The notes beneath the pieces are model-generated. The model was not told where the DNA came from, searched no databases, and was given only the letters and a program-made list of their open reading frames with translations. A stretch of DNA of 45,484 bases. Source: Aquibium sp. ELW1220. Lineage in GTDB: Bacteria; Pseudomonadota; Alphaproteobacteria; Rhizobiales; Rhizobiaceae. The position numbers and the translations under genes are program-made. Shown here piece after piece: positions 43,573 to 45,484 of this stretch (positions are counted from its first letter, which is position 1; each line of letters opens with the position of its first letter). The stretch is from the NCBI RefSeq assembly GCF_030398385.1, contig NZ_JAOAOQ010000045.1, forward strand, positions 1 to 45,484. Reading direction: 5' to 3'.

Positions 43573-45150
43573 ATGCAAGCGGGAAAGATGTCACTGGCAA
43601 TACTTGTCGCCCTCGCAGCTGGCGCCGCCCATGCCGCCGACCAGATCGAAGCTGCTCCTTCGGCGAGCTATGACTGGACCGGCCTTCACATCGGCATCGG
43701 TGCAGGCCTCGGCGGCGTTTCGCACAATGCCGGCGCCGAAATCTACAACTACAACGAAAGCGCGGAATTCGATCTCGGCCTTGTCGGTCTCCGCTCCATC
43801 GGCGGCATGTTCGATTTCGGCGGCGACGGAGCACTCGGCACGGTCGAGGCCGGCTTCGACGTCCAGCTCGGCGAGCGTTTCGTCATCGGCGTCATGGGCG
43901 ATTACACCTGGTCGAATTTCGAAGCGGCCGCGGGCCTCGGCGCGACCGTCTGCTACGAGGATGATCCCAATGCGGACAGCTGCGACATCGGCGTGCCGGA
44001 TGACGCCTACAACCTCGACTACTCGCTCACGGTCAAGAACAGCTGGAGCATCCTCGGCCGCGCGGGCTACGTCGCCAATCCCGGCGCGCTGACCTATGTG
44101 CTGGGCGGCTTCACCCGCACCGGCATCGAGGGCGAACTGACGCTGACATCCGGGCTCACCGGTCCGATCACGCTCGCCTCCTACGACTACGAACGCGACG
44201 GCTACACCATCGGCGGCGGCATCGAGGCGCCGATCACCGGTGCCATGACGCTCAAGATGGAATACCGCCGCACCGAGTGGGAGAACGACGACAGCATCGT
44301 CTTCAACGACTTTTCCGGTATCGACACATGGGACGATGCGATCGTGCAGTCGATGCGCGGCGTGTTGTCCTGGCGCTTCGGCGGCGATCATGCCGCCCAG
44401 CAGGCGGCGGTCGACGCCATTCCGGCTGTCAACTGGACCGGTTTCAGCGTCGGCCTGGCCGGCGGCTTCTCCACCTTGCGTCACAATGCCGGCCTCGAGG
44501 CCTACGACACCGGGCTCGGCGGCCTGCTCCAGATCGACGGCGTCGACATCTTCTCGATCGATGGCGATCTCGATTTCGGCGGCGAAGGCTTCGTCGGCCG
44601 CTTCGAAGGCGGCTACGACCTCCAGATCGGCCAGCGCTTGGTGCTCGGCACCTTCGGCGACTACACCTTCTCCGATGCGCAGACGCAGGCCGGCCTGTTC
44701 GGCGATTACTGCCTCTACGACAATGGTGGCCAGGACGACTGCCTCTTCGGCATCACGTCGGGCCAGGCAGACCTGACCTACACGCTGGAAACCGGCGACA
44801 GCTGGTCGGTCGGCGGCCGTGCCGGCGTGCTCGTCAATCCGCAGACCCTGTTCTACGGCCTCGGCGCCTTCACCCGGCAGAACATGAAGGCCGACCTGAC
44901 GCTGAACACCGGCCCGGAGCTGTTCGGCTCGCAGGAGATCCTCTCCTACGACTACGAGCGCGACGGCTGGACATTCGGCCTCGGCGTCCAGACCATGCTG
45001 ACGGATCGCCTGTCGACCAAGCTGGAATACCGCAACACCCGGTGGGACGAGAGCGAGATCATCCTCGGCAACAGCGCTGCCGGCCTCATCCGCAACGAGG
45101 ACTCCACCGTCCAGCTCTTCACGGCCGGCCTGTCCTGGAAGTTCAACTGA
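43573..45150 (+). CDS. Double-barrel outer-membrane protein B (paralog of A)
   Basis: A 525-residue paralog of the preceding protein. Signal peptide core MSLAILVALAAGAAHA, then barrel units at residues 33-270 and 286-525. Each unit repeats NWTG/DWTG at its start, a two-cysteine loop (CYEDDPNADSC; CLYDNGGQDDC), YDYERDGYTIG or YDYERDGWTFG, and an aromatic last strand (GVLSWRFG; AGLSWKFN). The chief differences from protein A lie in the loops, as expected for surface-exposed parts, while strands and the inter-barrel linker are nearly the same. The ATG at 43573 has GGAGG six bases upstream; an ATG at 43588 is possible. Preceded by a terminator, so independently expressed. Confidence 0.88.
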   Translation: MQAGKMSLAILVALAAGAAHAADQIEAAPSASYDWTGLHIGIGAGLGGVSHNAGAEIYNYNESAEFDLGLVGLRSIGGMFDFGGDGALGTVEAGFDVQLGERFVIGVMGDYTWSNFEAAAGLGATVCYEDDPNADSCDIGVPDDAYNLDYSLTVKNSWSILGRAGYVANPGALTYVLGGFTRTGIEGELTLTSGLTGPITLASYDYERDGYTIGGGIEAPITGAMTLKMEYRRTEWENDDSIVFNDFSGIDTWDDAIVQSMRGVLSWRFGGDHAAQQAAVDAIPAVNWTGFSVGLAGGFSTLRHNAGLEAYDTGLGGLLQIDGVDIFSIDGDLDFGGEGFVGRFEGGYDLQIGQRLVLGTFGDYTFSDAQTQAGLFGDYCLYDNGGQDDCLFGITSGQADLTYTLETGDSWSVGGRAGVLVNPQTLFYGLGAFTRQNMKADLTLNTGPELFGSQEILSYDYERDGWTFGLGVQTMLTDRLSTKLEYRNTRWDESEIILGNSAAGLIRNEDSTVQLFTAGLSWKFN

Positions 45151-45484
45151 CGGCACTGCACCATGCGCCCCGCCGCGGGGCGGCTTGTCGGCGGCTTGTC
45201 AGAGAGGCCCGGTCCTGCGCCGGGCCTCCCGCGTTTCCGTGCCTTTGCACATCGTTCTAGTCTCGCTCCAAGGGCCCCGGACTGTCGGGAGGCGGTGGAA
45301 GAAATACGGGGACAGTTTACTTAATTCGAAAGTACTCGCTGCCTTCGTCAGCCGTTCTCGATTCGAATTAAGTAATACCCCGACTCCCCGAACCCCCGAA
45401 GAAATGGCGTTGACGATCGTCCCGCGAGCGATTCTGCTGGGTGCATGATTCGCGGTGGTTTTCTGTCGAAGGACGGGCGTGCCC
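45151..45484. other. Intergenic right edge with a hairpin and a mobile-element-like end
   Basis: No supported gene. A 9-bp hairpin (GAGGCCCGG/CCGGGCCTC, 45204-45228) may end gene B transcription although no T-run follows. Further right is the inverted repeat described separately. The last 110 bases do not read as a recognisable protein on either strand. Confidence 0.3.
45302..45379. mobile_element. Inverted repeat with GGGGACAG motif, possible transposon or REP-type end
   Basis: AAATACGGGGACAG is followed by TTACTTAATTCGAA (45317-45330), which is exactly repeated in inverse as TTCGAATTAAGTAA (45362-45375), 31 bases apart, ending near ACCCC. TACGGGGACAG next to TTACTTAATT is a string I associate with sequences flanking Y1/RAYT-type transposases. 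No transposase is seen before the window ends. Repeat seen; mobility inferred. Confidence 0.45.

Larger units (their letters stand above)
41601..45150. repeat. Four-fold repeat of one barrel unit in two tandem paralogous genes
   Basis: Units of about 710-735 bases: 41697-42407 and 42453-43187 in the first gene, 43669-44382 and 44428-45147 in the second. Within a gene the two units differ clearly, while first matches first and second matches second between genes, including linker and flanking bases. So an internal duplication came first, and the whole two-unit gene was duplicated later. Confidence 0.85.

Noticed and set aside
41601-45150. The duplicated outer-membrane genes as an assembly artefact
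   Set aside because: The copies differ throughout, including signal peptides, loops and leaders, so they are real diverged paralogs.
45185-45448. 87-codon frame at the right edge
   Set aside because: It runs through a hairpin and the inverted repeat, with no ribosome site or family resemblance.

Overview
The window is high-GC bacterial DNA with dense, mostly short-spaced genes. The gene families (a PleC-like PAS histidine kinase, AMP nucleosidase, PepN, ETF:ubiquinone oxidoreductase with a C-terminal ferredoxin domain, family-4-like uracil-DNA glycosylase, short Sel1 and DUF2147 proteins) point to an alphaproteobacterium of the Hyphomicrobiales (Phyllobacteriaceae/Mesorhizobium-like). This is inference from recognised families, not a database match.

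Layout. (1) 1-2757: remnant of a nonribosomal-peptide-type locus, with a free-standing carrier protein-thioesterase and an adenylation gene cut off before its C-terminal subdomain. At about 2757 it runs straight into the last ~134 codons of a TRAP-transporter large permease (dctM), so two unrelated genes are both truncated at one point. (2) 3214-9070, minus strand: PAS histidine kinase, RHH-antitoxin/ParE-toxin operon with a perfect operator palindrome, and PepN. (3) 9137-16661: orphan molybdopterin dehydrogenase large subunit, EamA transporter, XRE/MmyB-type regulator facing a small membrane protein across a palindrome, then a DUF6817-like protein and two GT2 glycosyltransferases. (4) 16671-26257: uracil-DNA glycosylase, an exported protein, ETF-QO with a MerR/LiuR-type palindrome upstream, a DUF922 exported protein, an EEP-family protein in operon with amn, two tiny membrane/exported proteins, a glutathione transferase, a DUF2147 protein and a Sel1 protein. 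(5) 26511-36778: a ten-gene minus-strand catabolic operon: two PimC/PimD-like acyl-CoA dehydrogenase subunits, enoyl-CoA hydratase, a complete branched-chain-type ABC importer (binding protein, LivH, LivM, LivG, LivF), an acyl-CoA ligase, and a TetR regulator at the far end. (6) 37437-41036: biotin-dependent carboxylase alpha subunit without its beta partner, a second glutathione transferase, an alpha/beta hydrolase. (7) 41601-45150: two adjacent paralogous outer-membrane proteins, each built of two fused copies of an eight-stranded barrel domain. (8) The right edge carries an inverted repeat next to a GGGGACAG motif that looks like a mobile-element end.

How the genes work together. The catabolic operon reads as uptake of an organic acid by the ABC importer, CoA activation by the ligase, dehydrogenation by the paired acyl-CoA dehydrogenases and hydration by the hydratase. 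Electrons from acyl-CoA dehydrogenases would reach quinone through ETF and the ETF-QO encoded in the same window. A near-perfect 21-bp palindrome just upstream of the operon is a good candidate site for the operon's own TetR protein.

The most unusual feature is the pair of double-barrel outer-membrane proteins: four barrel units in 3.5 kb, each with its own conserved cysteine pair in the same predicted loop and a shared YDYERDG motif. The fused architecture suggests either two 8-stranded barrels on one chain or a 16-stranded pore made by internal duplication.
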